DNA of 16,689 bases from Monoraphidium neglectum (Eukaryota; Chlorophyta; Chlorophyceae; Sphaeropleales; Selenastraceae): positions 18,516 through 35,204 of the forward strand of contig NW_014013398.1 of NCBI RefSeq assembly GCF_000611645.1, given 5' to 3'. Below the pieces are notes generated by a model, which saw only the letters and a program-made list of their open reading frames with translations, made no database searches and had not been told where the DNA came from. Positions 8,874 through 16,689 of the stretch are shown here, one piece after another. Each line of letters begins with the position of its first letter. Position 1 is the stretch's first letter. The position numbers were made by a program, and so were the translations under genes.

Positions 8874-10254
8874 TCAGATGAACCGAATGGGCTTGAGGCC
8901 GGGGAATGTGACACCCAGGCTTTCGTGGTAGATCTCTGCAAACGCGGCGTAGATGGCGCTGAGGCCGCAGAACGCGCCAACATAGCCAGCGGCGTGGTTG
9001 ACGGTTGGGCTGTAGACGCCACCCGCCAGCAGCCAGAAAGTGGTGGCTAGGCTGCCAAAGACCTGGAGGAAAAGGGAGTTGACATGGAAGCGGTTCAGTT
9101 GAAGGGAGCGCCGTTGTTAATTTCATTCGGCAAATATTCTGCGATGTTTGCATGCCAAGATCACGTGAGATCCTAAGAGGATACAATGTATACATGGGAT
9201 CACGACTAATGGTCCAGGACAAAGAGTGTCGCGAGTCCCCATCCGTGGCGCTGGCGCACGCCGCACGCGCAGCCCCGCGCGCGTCCGGTGACTCACCACC
9301 ATGAGGCAGCCGTTCTTGCGCAGCGTCGGCACGAAGAAGCCGAACGTGAGGAACCCCCAGGCCGCCCGCAGGATGCACTCGCCGACCTTGAAGCCGGCGT
9401 CGGGGGTGAAGCCCAGGTCGGGGTGCAGGCGGGTCATGGTCTGGAAGAAGGCCCAGGAGATCCAGAAGGAGCCGTACGAGAAGAAGGCTGAGCCGGCAAA
9501 GGTGTTGCCCTTGAGCAGCTGCTTGGGTTGGGGTTGGGGGTTGTGTGGAGTTGCGTAAGCGGGGAGGAGCATGGTTTTTGTGAAGTGGGTGGCCTCATCA
9601 GGAGAGGCGGCCGGGGCTTGCCTTCCGGGCGGGCAGGGCGGCGGCATGCATGAACTGGTGAGCATGCGCCGCATGCTGCAGGCATGCACGCACGTGTGGG
9701 CCCATGCAGATTTGAGCGACCTTCCGCGCAGTGGGGCGTGCGGCACTGGCTGCTTGCCGGCCCGATTATTTGCCACGGGGCTGGCCGAGCGTCGCTGCAG
9801 GGCCGCACCTCTAGCACGCCGGCCACCATCTGGGCAAAGCCGCCATAGGCAAAGGCGTAGCCCATGACGCTGCCAACAAAGACCTTGGAGGACCAGAGGC
9901 TGTCGACAGTCATCAGGAAGAACGTGGTCATGCCGAAAGCCAGCAGGCCTGGGGGGTGCGCACGCATCGGCGCGGCAAGTCAGCAAGGGGACGCAGCAGC
10001 GTTGGGCCATGCACGTGGCAATCTCAAGGCCATGCCAGGTCTGCATGGGATAAGATGCACCATATGAATCAACTTGCGGCTCCCTAAATGGCATGGAGGG
10101 GCCAGGTGCGGACTGCAGCGGCCTCGCACCCAAAACACGACTCACCCAGCGGCGCCGGGTTGCCGATGGCGGCGGACCAGACAGGCTGGGGGGACGGCTC
10201 AGGCGAAAAGTTGCCACCCTCTACGTCCGTCACGGCGCGCGTGTCTTTCACCAT
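8874..10254 (-). CDS. GFY: GPR1/FUN34/YaaH (GFY) family acetate/succinate-type membrane transporter (219 aa, 4 exons)
   Basis: Minus-strand exons are 10146-10254, 9809-9948, 9297-9518 and 8874-9062. They sum to 660 nt with phases 1, 0, 0 and donors GTGAGT, GTGCGG, GTGAGT. The first junction restores the family signature NPAPLGL (residues 32-38). The second signature, GNTFAGSAFFSYGSFW, is at 87-102. Hydrophobic stretches fit the six membrane helices of the family, for example LLAFGMTTFFLMTV, MGYAFAYGGFAQMVAGVL, VFGSLATTFWLLAGG and YVGAFCGLSAIYAAFAEIY. The length is normal, close to bacterial SatP. GFY proteins move acetate or succinate across membranes; Chlamydomonas has several, linked to acetate use and microbodies. 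The start at 10254 is chosen because the residues before NPAPLG then form a short normal N-terminus. The open frame runs on to 10485, but that part covers a tandem repeat and looks non-coding. Substrate and membrane are inference. Confidence 0.95.
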
Positions 10255-11416
10255 GGCTGCTGCTGCGTCTCGGTGTTGGTTCGGGTGTGCTGTCGAAGGG
10301 CCTGTGTCGAAGGGGCCTGTGTCGAAGGAGCGTGCGAGCTTTTTGAAAGAACTTGTTTGTTTAGATATGAACGCTTCCGTATCGGAAGATGCCTGATATG
10401 CTTGCGTCAAACACGAAAATGAATTCCTCCGGGCGCACGTAGTTGCCTGTGACAGGTCAGGCCCAAAACATAGCGTTCGTCCCAAGCGGATGTGTTAAGA
10501 AAAGATTTTTGTTGCCTCCATCATCTTTTCTACGAGGAATGCTCGGTGGGCAGTGCGGCGAGAGCAGACCGGCAGTGCGCCGACTCATCATTTTTCAAAG
10601 CTATGATCGAACGCCTCGCTGCCGCCGCTCTCACAGCGCTTTGTGGATTCCAGGCAAACACTGGACAATCATATTCGCAGTTGCTTTGCATTCCTGTCAG
10701 CCAGTGCTGATGCTCAACACGGGCCTTCGGATGTGCCCTTGCAGCTCCATTGTGAGTGTGGGCATCCACGGCCACAACCTATGTATTGGTCCCAGGTTAC
10801 GTAGGACTTTTTCCCAATCACCAAAATGACTGATGCCCCAGTTTCAAAGCGTCCGGTCAAGTTTTGTTAGGTAAAGCATTGGTGACACGAATCAGCCAGC
10901 TCACGCCTGCGTCCCTCGGCATCAGGGCTGCCACAAGTTGATGCTGATTACAAGTTCAGACATACAGGGCGATAATGTGCCTACTGTTGCACTGGGTAAG
11001 TGGCGGCACAGGTCAACTTTCCGAATGGGAGCCTCGAACCTGTTCTGTCTTGGTGGGATCGGCCGGACTGGTTCTGCTGCGGGTGGGCGCGAGGAAGGCA
11101 GGTGACGAGGAGGCACACCACTCACGCTATCGCGCAATTCACCTTCTTTTGTGTTGGGGTGTAATCCGCAAAGAACAGTCCTGCCCTGTGCCTGCCCCCA
11201 CGCCAAGTGGATCGGTGTCCCCGCCGCTCTCAGGAGAGTCGGTGCAAATTGGCAGTGGCTCTCTTCTGCTTCACCAACTGTGACCGCAGAGGATAATAAT
11301 TGCCTCTACATAACATACGTTGATATGGGAGTACCGTACTGTAGCGATCATTTCTCAATAATTTCCGACACTCCTCCGCTGCACAACACAAAGGGCGCGG
11401 CTCGTAGCAGGCAAGC
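10255..11416. promoter_or_regulatory. Gene-free spacer between divergent GFY gene and the unknown single-exon gene
   Basis: The 1.16 kb between two divergent start codons should hold both promoters and 5' UTRs. A 15-bp tandem repeat lies at 10288-10329, next to the GFY start. The open frame at 10443-10829 (plus) has unremarkable, Cys/His/Pro-scattered composition and no recognisable domain, so it is not called. No TATA box or RNA gene was recognised. Confidence 0.5.
10288..10329. repeat. About 2.8 copies of a 15-bp tandem repeat upstream of the GFY start
   Basis: Copies of TGTGTCGAAGGGGCC run head to tail; the first carries a small indel (TGCTGTCGAAGGGCC) and the third is truncated at GTCGAAGGA. 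It lies 34-75 nt upstream of the GFY ATG, so it is probably in the 5' UTR or core promoter. Confidence 0.75.
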
Positions 11417-12121
11417 ATGATCGCAGCCAAGCTGGACTTCAGGATCCCGAAGGGGTCTTGCGCAGCATTGACAAGCGTAGCACCTCGTGTGCGCCGCCAC
11501 GTCGCGGCTCGCTACCAGCCCGGCGACGCCCGCAGCGGTGACAGGCCCCAGCTGCGCGTCACAGAGGCCGACCTGCTCGACGGAATCCGGGCCGAGGTGC
11601 TCGGCGCGGCCGCGTCGACCTCTCAGTGCGCGCTGGACGAGGGCGCCGCGCGCGACGCGGCGCGCCAGCAGCTGGACGTGCTGACTGCGCTGCCGCCCGG
11701 CACCGCCGACGCGCTGCCGCCCGACACCCTCAGGGCGCTGCTGGCATCCCAGGGGCGCCTCGCGTACGAGTGCGAGCTCCGCCGCCGCGCCGCCGTTGCA
11801 ACCGCGGCTGGTGCGGCGGCGGAGCGCGCGGCCGCGCGGCGGCGCGGCTCGCGCGCGATGCACGCCGCGCGGCTCGGCGTCTCGGCGTGCGACGAGCTGC
11901 TAGCGGGATGCCACGAGCAGCTGGAGCAGCGGGTCGTGGAGCCGCTCGCAAGGGGGGCTCCCGCAGCCGAGCGTGGCGAGGATGACGAGGCGCTGGAGTA
12001 TGCAGAGTGCATCCAAGGCCTGCTGGAGGTGCGGCGCGCGCTGCTGGAGCACGCGGGCGGCGTGCAGCAGCTGCTGACTGAGGATGAGTCAGAGCAGGCC
12101 GATGAGGAGACGGGCGGCTGA
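11417..12121 (+). CDS. Hypothetical single-exon protein, Ala/Arg/Leu-rich and helical (234 aa)
   Basis: An uninterrupted frame runs from ATG at 11417 to TGA at 12119-12121. I do not recognise a family. The N-terminus is basic (MIAAKLDFRIPKGS, then VRRHVAARYQPGD). The middle is Ala/Arg/Leu-rich with long helix-prone runs such as DEGAARDAARQQLDVL and CDELLAGCHEQLEQRVVEPL. The tail is acidic and Gln/Glu-rich (EDESEQADEETGG). No membrane helix, signal peptide or catalytic motif is visible. Third codon positions are strongly G/C from about 11560 to 12070, as in the other genes here, which supports coding. The spacers on both sides are plainly less GC-rich. Other frames in the same GC-rich block are also open, so the strand is supported by length, the acidic C-terminus and a clean stop, not by homology. 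Coiled-coil or scaffold use is a guess. Confidence 0.6.
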   Translation: MIAAKLDFRIPKGSCAALTSVAPRVRRHVAARYQPGDARSGDRPQLRVTEADLLDGIRAEVLGAAASTSQCALDEGAARDAARQQLDVLTALPPGTADALPPDTLRALLASQGRLAYECELRRRAAVATAAGAAAERAAARRRGSRAMHAARLGVSACDELLAGCHEQLEQRVVEPLARGAPAAERGEDDEALEYAECIQGLLEVRRALLEHAGGVQQLLTEDESEQADEETGG

Positions 12122-13218
12122 ATTGGAAGCTCAAGGAATTGACATTGTGCAGAGATGCCGTGCGGCTTTGCGGCAGGTTGTCGGGTGCGTTATCTTCCAT
12201 AACCTGTTGTTGTTGTACAGTAGACAGTTGGAAGCTGCTGCTGCTGCCCGGCAGCAGCAGCAGAGAGCGGGCCGCTTGCTGTTGCTAGCTGTCTTCTCTA
12301 TTATAGATGATTCTGTCGCTCAGATGAGGTTGTCTCAGGTGGTAACAGATGTGTCTAGCAGTGAGCGGGGTGTTGCATGGGAGCACACATGTCGGTTGAT
12401 GAACCCAGGGGTGACGCTTGAACGGCCAATTGGCAGGTCTAAAGAGTTTGTCAGTGAATGCGACAAAGCCCCTGCATCCTAAGCAAGTACGCAGCGCACA
12501 ATTTGCTTGTACCCCAGGCCAGGCAGTGTGGGTGAGGGCGAGCGCCCCTCAGGCAGGCAAAGTGGTGTGCCACATTCAAAAGACGCAGACGCTGGATGCT
12601 CGCTCGCACATCAAGTCCTCGGTCGGTGCAGGGTGTTGCTGAGGCAGCGCCACATTTGGCACCGCTGCAGAGCAAGATGCTGCTCTCGGGTGTGTCGGTC
12701 TAAAGGTGCAGGGGTGGATGCGACAGGCGTGTGCACAGGCACATGCTCCGCTGGCAGCCTGCACGAATCCAAGGCTGGAAAGAGAGGATGTGGGAAGCCG
12801 TATGTTTTGGCTGCGCTCTCGCAGACCCACTGAACAGGCCCGCCACCACCAAGGGGGGCCTGTGCGGCGAGCAGCAGGCAACAATGTGTGAAGGATGCTC
12901 TCAAGCAGAAGAGGGCGAGGCCTGATTTGAGGGAGCAAAGCTGACCTGGCCGTGCCATTCAGGGCAGGCACCTGAAGCTCGTGTGGGGAATACAGCTGCA
13001 GCTCACAAGGCGGCTTGGCGGCCCAGATTGGCAACGCCGGTAGAGCGGCGCCACAGGCCACTGGCCTGGCAATTCAGGCTCAGAGCAATGGCTCCTGTAC
13101 GGCGGGCTGGGCTCGCTGCAGAGCTTCAAGCGATCACACCCCGACCCGTGGCGCACCCAGCCGCCTGGCACTGCGGGCCATCGTAATCATGGCCGTTGCT
13201 GCACTGCTCTTGGGCTTC
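12122..13218. other. Convergent spacer between the two unknown-function genes
   Basis: No exon was recognised. Both flanking genes end here, so this 1.1 kb should contain their 3' UTRs. The left part (12122-12480) is T/G-rich with TTGTTGTTGT and TTGCTGTTGC runs typical of algal 3' UTRs, and includes a perfect CTG/CAG hairpin. I found no TGTAA in either orientation for either gene. Short open frames between 12500 and 13000 overlap on both strands without family features. Confidence 0.45.
12235..12263 (+). repeat. Perfect 13-bp CTG/CAG stem with CCG loop in a predicted 3' UTR
   Basis: Four CTG units plus C (12235-12247), a CCG loop (12248-12250), and GCA GCA GCA GCA G (12251-12263) form a perfect 13-pair hairpin 114 nt after the stop of the plus-strand gene at 11417-12121. 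The stem is G/C-rich and would be stable as RNA. Its role is unknown. Confidence 0.75.
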
Positions 13219-13769
13219 TCATAGCAGCAGCGCCTCAATTTCCGCCAGCAAGTCCAGCAGCTGCGCCACAGCCTGAGGCTTGCAGGCGGCGTCCAGGCGG
13301 CGCCCCCAGTCCGCGTCGGCCGCCGCGCGTGCCAGCGCCTCGCACGTCCTCGAGTTGGTCGAGTCGCGCCGTGCTTCGAGGCGGATCGCTATCAGGGATG
13401 TGGCAGCCACGCTGGCGACGTTGTCTGCGACAAGGGTCACGGCGGGCTGCTGGGTGTTGGGCGCGGGTGCGACGGTTGCCGCAGCGCTGGCGGCCACGTA
13501 GGCTGTACGGCGGCTCTGGACATGCGTCTGTGCCACAGCCTGTGAGAAGGGCAGGGAAGTGATGACCACAGCGTCAGCTGGCCGATCTGCCTGGCGCTGC
13601 ATCCGAGCGCGCATGGTGCACAACACAGCTCAGCTGCAGATGCAGCGGCACTGTGGCAGCCTCACGTGACGCAACGGGGGAAACAGAGCTACCTGCAGAG
13701 ATTCATACTCACCATCTTCAGCACCCTGCCCTCGGCCCTCACGGAGCCTTGGTGTGAGAGAGTTGCCAT
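13219..13769 (-). CDS. Hypothetical small helical protein (125 aa, 2 exons)
   Basis: Minus-strand exon 1 is 13713-13769, encoding MATLSHQGSVRAEGRVLKM and ending in a GTGAGT donor. Exon 2 is 13219-13539 after a strong CCCTGCCCTTCTCACAG acceptor. Both ends are phase 0, the intron is 173 bp, and the stop is TGA. Exon 2 starts AVAQTHVQSRRTAYVAAS. A Pro/Gln break (VAPAPNTQQP) follows, then helix-prone stretches VTLVADNVASVAATSLIAI and CKPQAVAQLLDLLAEIEALL at the C-terminus. The regular Leu spacing and lack of membrane segments suggest a small soluble helical subunit, such as part of a complex. I cannot name a family. The support is the clean splice pair, correct phase and coding-like composition. 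Without the intron the frame could also start at 13626, reading through the acceptor, which I consider less likely. Confidence 0.6.
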
Positions 13770-14997
13770 TGATCTTGACCGCGAGGGAGACCGTGTACAC
13801 AGTGTGATTATCGAAAACTATAACACAATAACCTCTTGTAAGACGACGCGGTGAGCTGGCAGCGGCTCAGGGCTCACTGCACGAGTACGGTAACAGCACC
13901 ACTCGGGAATCTGTCTGATCGAGCACTCTGAATATCCTTGCCTTTGAAGTTAGCAAATGTGATTCACGATTGCTCCGAGCGCAAACTTTGAAGTGGGCCA
14001 GCATGCCCCAACATGCGCAGCTGCCAACCAGCTGCTGCACCCTTGATCGCCCTCACGAGTCTCTAGTGCCCGGGTCGCTTCCACTTCAACCGACCCAGGA
14101 AGACTTTGTGTGACCTCATATCATGTGCACAATCGCACCTGACCTTGAGCAGGCACAGCGGATCTTGTGGAGTGCAGCAGCCGACAGGCATGCGGGCAGT
14201 TGTTGCGCGCTAGTGCTGCGCAGCTCAGGGATGCATCAAATGCCTCAACCCCCGATGCGACATGACCCACATGGTCAGCCGCGTTGCGAATCCAAGCTGG
14301 CTAGCCGACCGGGCTGTTACACAAGGAGGGAAATGTGCGTGCCCCAGGTCACAAGACCCAGCCACCGCAGCAGGCGAGCTCTGCCAGCAAAGGCGTTCAT
14401 GTCCAACTCGCCACGCCACCCCCGCCGGGCGCCGGGCCCCTGCTGCGAGCCCAGCCCAGCAAGCGAGCGGGGGTGAGGTCCAGATCATGCCAGGAAAGAG
14501 CGAGCAATGCTCCAACAATTTGCCTCGGGCAGGCATGCTCTGTCACAAGGACGGCAGGAGCCGCCTTTCGGGAACAGCGCGGCTGGCTGCCCGCAAAGAA
14601 AAAAACGCACCCGGGCGCATGCATGCGTGATGCTCGACCCCTGCGCACTCCTGCACCATGTGTCTGGATACTTGGGTGCAAAATTGGTCGCCGGCCGTCG
14701 GGGGGCGCGAGGTGTGACACGTCGCGCGCGCAGGGAAACGGGGCTGGGAGTGAGGTGGCGGGCCGTCCAATCATGCTGGCTACTTCGACAGCGCAAACCG
14801 GTGATCTGCGCCGCATGGTGGGGCCTCGCAGCGCACGCGCGCCGCCGGCACATCAGGCCCAGCTGCCGCGCAACACGCGGCCCCGCCCCGCTCCACTCCC
14901 GCCGCACCGTGGCCCCGCGCGCCACGCCAGCGACTGGCGAGCGGCGAGCTGTTGCGCGACCATCCCCGAGAGTACGGCCGCGTTTTTTCTGCGCCCC
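13770..14997. other. Spacer: promoter of the small unknown gene and 3' region of the TPR gene
   Basis: No exon was recognised in 1.2 kb. Both neighbours are on the minus strand, so the right part is the 3' UTR of the TPR gene and the left part the promoter of the gene at 13219-13769. The first TGTAA for the TPR gene is TTACA at 14317-14321, about 680 nt past its stop. Long plus-strand open frames crossing 14335-15786 are antisense shadows of the GC-rich TPR exon. Confidence 0.45.
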
Positions 14998-15891
14998 TCA
15001 CTTCTTGTTCTTCTTTTTCTTATCGAGGGATGGCAGCCCCTTGGCTGCTGCCGCCGGCTTCTCTTCCTCCTTGCCCTTGCCCTCGCCCTTCTCCCCCTGC
15101 TTCTCGCCGCCCGCCGCCGCGCTCTGCTCCTGCTCGGCGGGCTCAGGCCCGAGGTCGAGCTCCGCCGCGTGCGTGTGGTTTTTGAGCGCGCCCCGCACGT
15201 CCGCGTCGCTGCAGGCGGCGGCCTTGAACAGTGCGACCGCCGAATCCAGCACGCCGCGCCACTCGGCCGCGCCCGCGGCGGCCAGCAGCTGGCTCCACTC
15301 GAAGAGCGCGTTCCCCTCCATGATCCGCGTCTGCGCCGCAAACGTCGCCTGCGGCTCCGGCGTGGCCGGGGCCGCGGCCTGCTGCTGCTCCTTGCCCGCG
15401 CGCCGCGCCGCGCGCCGCTCCTGCTCCTGCAGGCGCCGCGCGTCGGCGGCCTCGGCCGCCGCGACTGCCTTCTTGTACCACCCCGAAGCCGTGTCCATGT
15501 GCGCCCGCGCGGCTTCCACATCCTCCTTTTTCACCTTGGCAAGCGCCGCCCTGAGCGCCTCCGCCTGCGCCGCGGCCGCGGCCTCGACCGCCGCGCGCTC
15601 CGCGTCCGCGTCGGCGCCGGCGCCGGTGCCGGCGGCGGGCGGAGGGGGGGTGGGCTTGACGATGAGCTTGGCGCGCAGCTTGGCGCGTTCGAATTCGAGC
15701 TGGCCGAGGGCGCAGAGGCCGTCAAAGTAGTCGGGGTGGAACCCGAGGGCCTCCTTGTAGCGCGCCTGGGGGGCACACGTGTATGAGAGTGTGTGTGCGT
15801 GTGTGAGAGAGAGCACGCGTGTGTGCGTGTTGAGTATGTGTTGAGTGTGCGGGTGTATTGTGTTGTGAGGAGGAGCGTGTGTTGTGTGGAA

Positions 15892-15958
<67 letters not shown>

Positions 15959-16312
15959 ACGTGTGCGTGTGCGCATGTGCGTGTGGTCGCATCAACATTG
16001 CAATCGCATGTCTATTTGACGTCGTTGGTGCACGACAACCTCGCCTTGAAGGAGGGGGCTGGCGGGCTACACAGGCGCGGCGATAGGGAGAGCAGCTTGG
16101 TGTGCGCACACGCGCCCGAGCGGTGGGCGTGGAGGTGTCCGCGGGGTGCATCTAGCTTGCGCAGGCTTACCTCGGCTTTGGTGAACGCCTCCTCGGCCCT
16201 CTTGGCCAGATCGTCGCCCAGATCAGCGCCACTGTCCGCCAGATCATCAAGGAGCTTGTGGGCCACACAGACAGACACATTGCCCCTGGTGTGTGTGCAG
16301 TGTATGTGCATT

Positions 16313-16369
<57 letters not shown>

Positions 16370-16628
16370 CATGCACACAGTTGGCTGCATACATAGGTGC
16401 AGTGTTCATGCGCCTGTGTGTGCCGCCCCGAGCAGACGACCGGGGCAGGAAAACGCAGCCGGCCGCGGCCCAAACCATAAACCCTGAACCCAGCGGCCCC
16501 CCAAAGCCCACCAGTTGAGCAGGCCCGTGCAGGTGACCTCCTTGAAGCGCTCCGCGGCCGACTCAAATATGGGGAGCGCCTCGTCGCTGCGCAGGGTGGC
16601 CTCCATGGCACGCGTCGTCGCGTCCCAC
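14998..16628 (-). CDS. CLMP1/Phox-type TPR protein, C-terminal part (at least 332 aa; 5' end beyond the window)
   Basis: Minus-strand exons are 16512-16628, 16171-16285 and 14998-15765. They join in phase 2 then 0, and the first begins inside a split codon after a CTCAG acceptor, so more exons lie beyond 16689. The order matches plant CLUMPED CHLOROPLASTS 1 and Phox1-4 proteins downstream of their PB1 domain: TTRAMEATLRSDEALPIFES, AAERFKEV...LLNWGNVSVC, then a TPR (AEEAFTKAEARYKEALGFHP, DYFDGLCALGQLEFERAK). A long Ala/Glu-rich helical insert follows, then IMEGNALFEWSQLL, WRGVLDSAVALFKAAACSD and VRGALKNH. The tail is Ala/Glu/Gln-rich and ends in a Lys cluster (LDKKKKNKK). Arabidopsis CLMP1 is needed for chloroplast separation, and Phox proteins are thought to be HSP70/HSP90 co-chaperones. 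Whether this protein has a PB1 domain cannot be seen. Introns (405 and 226 bp) each carry a CA repeat. Confidence 0.9.
15893..15956. repeat. (TG)32 microsatellite in the last intron of the TPR gene
   Basis: A perfect 64-bp TG run on the plus strand is (CA)32 in the sense of the TPR gene, 127 nt from the last-exon acceptor. It is flanked by about 100 bp of degenerate TG-rich sequence down to the acceptor, probably decayed repeat. Alternating purine/pyrimidine runs like this can adopt Z-DNA and vary in length between strains. Confidence 0.97.
16321..16366. repeat. (GT)23 microsatellite in the penultimate visible intron of the TPR gene
   Basis: A perfect 46-bp GT run on the plus strand, (AC)23 in the gene's sense, begins 34 nt upstream of the acceptor of exon 16171-16285. 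The CA-rich sequence continues to the CACACACACCAG acceptor itself, so the usual pyrimidine tract is replaced by CA repeats. Confidence 0.97.
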
Positions 16629-16689
16629 CTGAGTGATTGATCGATGATTACGGTTTGTTTTGGGGGATGTTCAGGGGTAGGGGTGGGGG

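Noticed and set aside
10443..10829. 128-codon plus-strand open frame in the GFY upstream spacer
   Set aside because: No recognisable motif; composition is like the surrounding non-coding DNA, with overlapping open frames on both strands.
14335..15786. 483-codon plus-strand open frame, the longest in the window (and a 407-codon one at 14507-15730)
   Set aside because: They are antisense to the TPR-gene exon at 14998-15765, which has clear family similarity. Poly-Leu/Arg composition is what GC-rich antisense frames give.
16477..16495. Telomere-like AAACC/CCCTGAACCC words
   Set aside because: Only about two degenerate copies with a mismatch to the plant TTTAGGG unit. It lies inside an intron and fits chance.
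1..16689. tRNA, rRNA, spliceosomal RNA, CRISPR or transposon ends
   Set aside because: Read for tRNA B-box words, U-snRNA core motifs, spaced direct repeats and terminal inverted repeats with target duplications. Nothing convincing was found by eye; tRNAscan-SE and Infernal would settle it.

Overview
The window looks like nuclear DNA of a green alga, most likely a GC-rich chlorophyte, possibly a trebouxiophyte (the clade is a guess). Genes are split by introns of about 150-400 bp with GTGAGT/GTGCGG-type donors and CAG acceptors. There is one GC-AG intron, and TGTAA, the usual green-algal poly(A) signal, lies downstream of several stops. Gene content is also plant/algal: a presequence-less bS16, an acetate-transporter-like GFY protein, a plastid-type MEKHLA protein and a CLMP1/Phox-like TPR protein. 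The exon models below were assembled by hand from splice signals, reading phase and remembered family sequences.

Layout, left to right. (1) 116-1102, minus: organellar ribosomal protein bS16, four exons. (2) 2212-2728, plus: a small predicted acylated (MGACTSK start) Ala/Pro/Glu-rich protein, two exons. (3) 3842-5545, minus: a divergent histone H3 variant in five exons, with a loop 1 two residues longer than canonical H3, making it a candidate centromeric H3. (4) 5870-8034, plus: a putative plastid MEKHLA-domain protein fused to a C-terminal WHEP-like helix pair, six exons, head-to-head with the histone gene. (5) 8874-10254, minus: a GPR1/FUN34/YaaH (GFY) transporter, four exons, convergent with gene 4. 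(6) 11417-12121, plus: a single-exon protein of unknown function. (7) 13219-13769, minus: a two-exon small helical protein of unknown function. (8) 14998 to beyond 16628, minus: the C-terminal part of a CLMP1/Phox-type TPR protein, with a long CA/TG microsatellite in each of two consecutive introns.

The genes look like ordinary, unlinked housekeeping and organelle genes, not an operon or a mobile system. I saw no rRNA, tRNA, CRISPR array, transposon or viral remnant. The observations most worth following are the H3 variant (candidate CENH3) with an E2F-type site in its first intron and a GC-AG intron, the MEKHLA-WHEP fusion, and the acylated disordered protein. I see no evidence for a wholly new multi-gene system.
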